Origin: a virus
IMG/VR virus record: IMGVR_UViG_3300000116_000252
Coordinates: 1 to 22,845 of that record
Strand: one strand, 5' to 3'
DNA: 22,845 nt
This document shows, piece after piece, positions 22,254 through 22,845 of the stretch (position 1 is the first letter of the stretch; every line of letters begins with the position of its first letter). Position numbers and translations under genes: made by a program. The notes under the pieces were generated by a model that was given only the letters and a program-made list of their open reading frames with translations, made no database searches and had not been told where the DNA came from.

Positions 22254-22496
22254 CTAGAAAAAATCTCCTATGTTTGCACATTCATCGTCTAACTCTTTAC
22301 GTTTCTTCAACGCTTCTTTCTTTATGTACCTCAAGGTCCAATCAACTTGATCTGGATCTACAGCAAAGATGAAGGCGTTGCTTACTGACAAAGACATAAG
22401 CTCTTGTACTAGAGTTGCGTTGTTTAACTCTTCCGTTTCATGCTCACCCATAAGTTCTTGAACGGCGGTCAGGAAGTCATTTATTTTTTCATCCAT
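22254..22496 (-). CDS. 80-residue acidic protein, unknown function
   Basis: This acidic helical protein begins MDEKINDFLTAVQELMGEHE and ends ELDDECANIGDFF. It contains FIFAVDPDQVDWTLRYIKKE in the middle, suggesting a small globular fold. It has no signal peptide, membrane helix or known motif. It overlaps the preceding 60-residue gene by eight bases, and its stop sits two bases before the helicase start, so it is part of the same operon. An accessory or regulatory partner of the replication proteins is possible, but I recognise no family. Confidence 0.6.
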   Translation of the reverse strand: MDEKINDFLTAVQELMGEHETEELNNATLVQELMSLSVSNAFIFAVDPDQVDWTLRYIKKEALKKRKELDDECANIGDFF

Positions 22497-22671
22497 CCTT
22501 GTTCTCCATCACTCTTTCTGCACAGTAGTTCATTGCTTCGCTCATGCTAGGGCTTATCCCCAGGCACGGGTTACCGTCTGACTTCTGAAACGCAGACCAA
22601 ATCTTTGTCAATTCTCCATCTACCATCACTTCATCAAATTTAACAATCATCTCTGAGTCCTCTAATTCCAT
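22489..22671 (-). CDS. 60-residue protein, unknown function
   Basis: This small acidic protein starts MELEDSEMIVKFDEVMVDGE and includes TKIWSAFQKSDGNPCLGIS, then a helical SEAMNYCAERVMENKDG end. It is predicted to be cytoplasmic and has no motif I know. The ATG at 22671 has GGAG seven bases upstream (ACGGAGAATAAAA on the coding strand), a good match. It is the first gene after the terminator-like double stem and overlaps the next gene by eight bases. Its reality rests on the ribosome site and tight packing. Confidence 0.55.
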   Translation of the reverse strand: MELEDSEMIVKFDEVMVDGELTKIWSAFQKSDGNPCLGISPSMSEAMNYCAERVMENKDG

Positions 22672-22684
22672 TTTTATTCTCCGT

Positions 22685-22761
22685 AAAAAGGTGGTGGATC
22701 GCCAAAGAGAAGTACTTGATCTGCTGAGATTCTCTTTGGCGTTGGTTCAGGATGCCACCAC
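22685..22761 (-). terminator. Double-stem terminator or attenuator with a 12-bp perfect inverted repeat
   Basis: CGCCAAAGAGAA at 22700-22711 is the exact reverse complement of 22730-22741, giving a 12-bp stem with an 18-base loop. A 7-bp outer stem pairs GTGGTGG (22691-22697) with CCACCAC (22755-22761). On the minus strand the outer stem is followed by CTTTTT (22690-22685), the form of an intrinsic terminator. It lies after the stop of the partial gene at the right edge and before the small-gene/helicase operon. Because no promoter is evident between it and the next start at 22671, partial read-through or RNA processing is likely. The inner arms could also be bound by a regulator as DNA. Confidence 0.6.
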
Positions 22762-22788
22762 ACCCTGTAGGGCTACCCAGCAGAAGTC

Positions 22789-22845
22789 TTACCAGTTAAC
22801 TGGCTGATTGCCTTGCGGTGCCTGAGCCTGTGGAGCTTGGGCTTG
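22789..22845 (-). CDS. C-terminal end of an unknown protein, Gln/Ala/Pro-rich
   Basis: An open frame enters from the right edge and ends in TAA at 22791-22789. The visible 18 residues are QAQAPQAQAPQGNQPVNW, a low-complexity tail with repeated Gln-Ala-Pro and a terminal Trp. Such tails occur on phage single-stranded DNA-binding or recombination proteins, but the fragment is too short to decide. It is followed by the terminator-like stems and is transcribed in the same direction as the helicase operon. The frame could be chance, but the lack of stops, the repeat-like composition and the terminator behind it favour a real gene end. Confidence 0.5.
   Translation of the reverse strand, partial: QAQAPQAQAPQGNQPVNW

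Noticed and set aside
22252-22281. Longer helicase start adding ten residues (MCKHRRFFLA)
   Set aside because: It would overlap the upstream gene's end by 28 bases, and the added residues do not belong to the family's usual 'LRNYQ' opening. The ATG at 22251 follows the upstream stop by two bases.
1-22845. tRNA genes, CRISPR arrays, insertion sequences, integrase or attachment sites
   Set aside because: None was seen on reading both strands. Nearly all sequence is accounted for by protein-coding genes and short gaps; a tRNA scan would be a stricter test.

Overview
This 22.8 kb window looks like a piece of a tailed double-stranded DNA phage (or prophage) genome from an aquatic, probably marine, bacterium. 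The reasons are wall-to-wall coding with TAATG, ATGA and GTGA junctions, several phage virion protein types, a T4-type lysozyme, and small basic proteins (DUF5872- and DUF6321-like) that I associate with uncultured marine phages. A P22 gp10-like stabilisation protein followed by large ejection-type proteins suggests a podovirus-like particle. That placement, and any host assignment, is inference. I see no tRNA, rRNA, CRISPR array, insertion sequence, integrase or attachment site.

Layout. (1) Positions 1-4304, plus strand: the end of a tail fibre gene, a 789-residue fibre with LamG-like, SPRY-like and DUF7483-like parts, a fibre-assembly-like protein and two more adhesin-like proteins. (2) Positions 4317-6896, plus strand: a tightly coupled envelope/lysis module. 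It holds a 59-residue one-TM protein, a 149-residue C-tail-anchored protein, a 71-residue exported-type protein, a small lipoprotein, a class 3 lipase-like enzyme with a complete Ser-Asp-His triad, a two-TM protein with a perfect EF-hand loop, a 20-residue membrane microprotein, and an endolysin with an E-8-C-5-T catalytic pattern. (3) Positions 6898-19165, plus strand: a stabilisation/connector protein, a small virion protein, three consecutive Lys/Arg-rich proteins, then four large proteins (721, 310, 689 and 1360 residues) that look like internal virion or DNA-ejection proteins. (4) Positions 19166-19540, plus strand: a DUF1064-type nuclease started by TTG. (5) Positions 19512-22845, minus strand: a replication/recombination operon converging on region 4. 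It contains an unknown protein end, a terminator-like double stem, two small unknown proteins, a superfamily 2 helicase with a zinc ribbon, and a PD-(D/E)XK nuclease with a cysteine cluster.

How it works together. Regions 1 and 3 would build the particle and deliver DNA. Region 2 would open the cell, possibly using lipid hydrolysis and a calcium-responsive membrane protein in addition to the usual lysozyme. Regions 4 and 5 would process replicating DNA. Base composition and codon choice change abruptly near 19166, so the replication side appears to have a different history from the ejection-protein side. The most unusual features are the lipase/EF-hand/microprotein lysis module, and a short Gly-Gly-[Ile/Leu/Phe]-Met-like motif recurring in neighbouring virion-type proteins.
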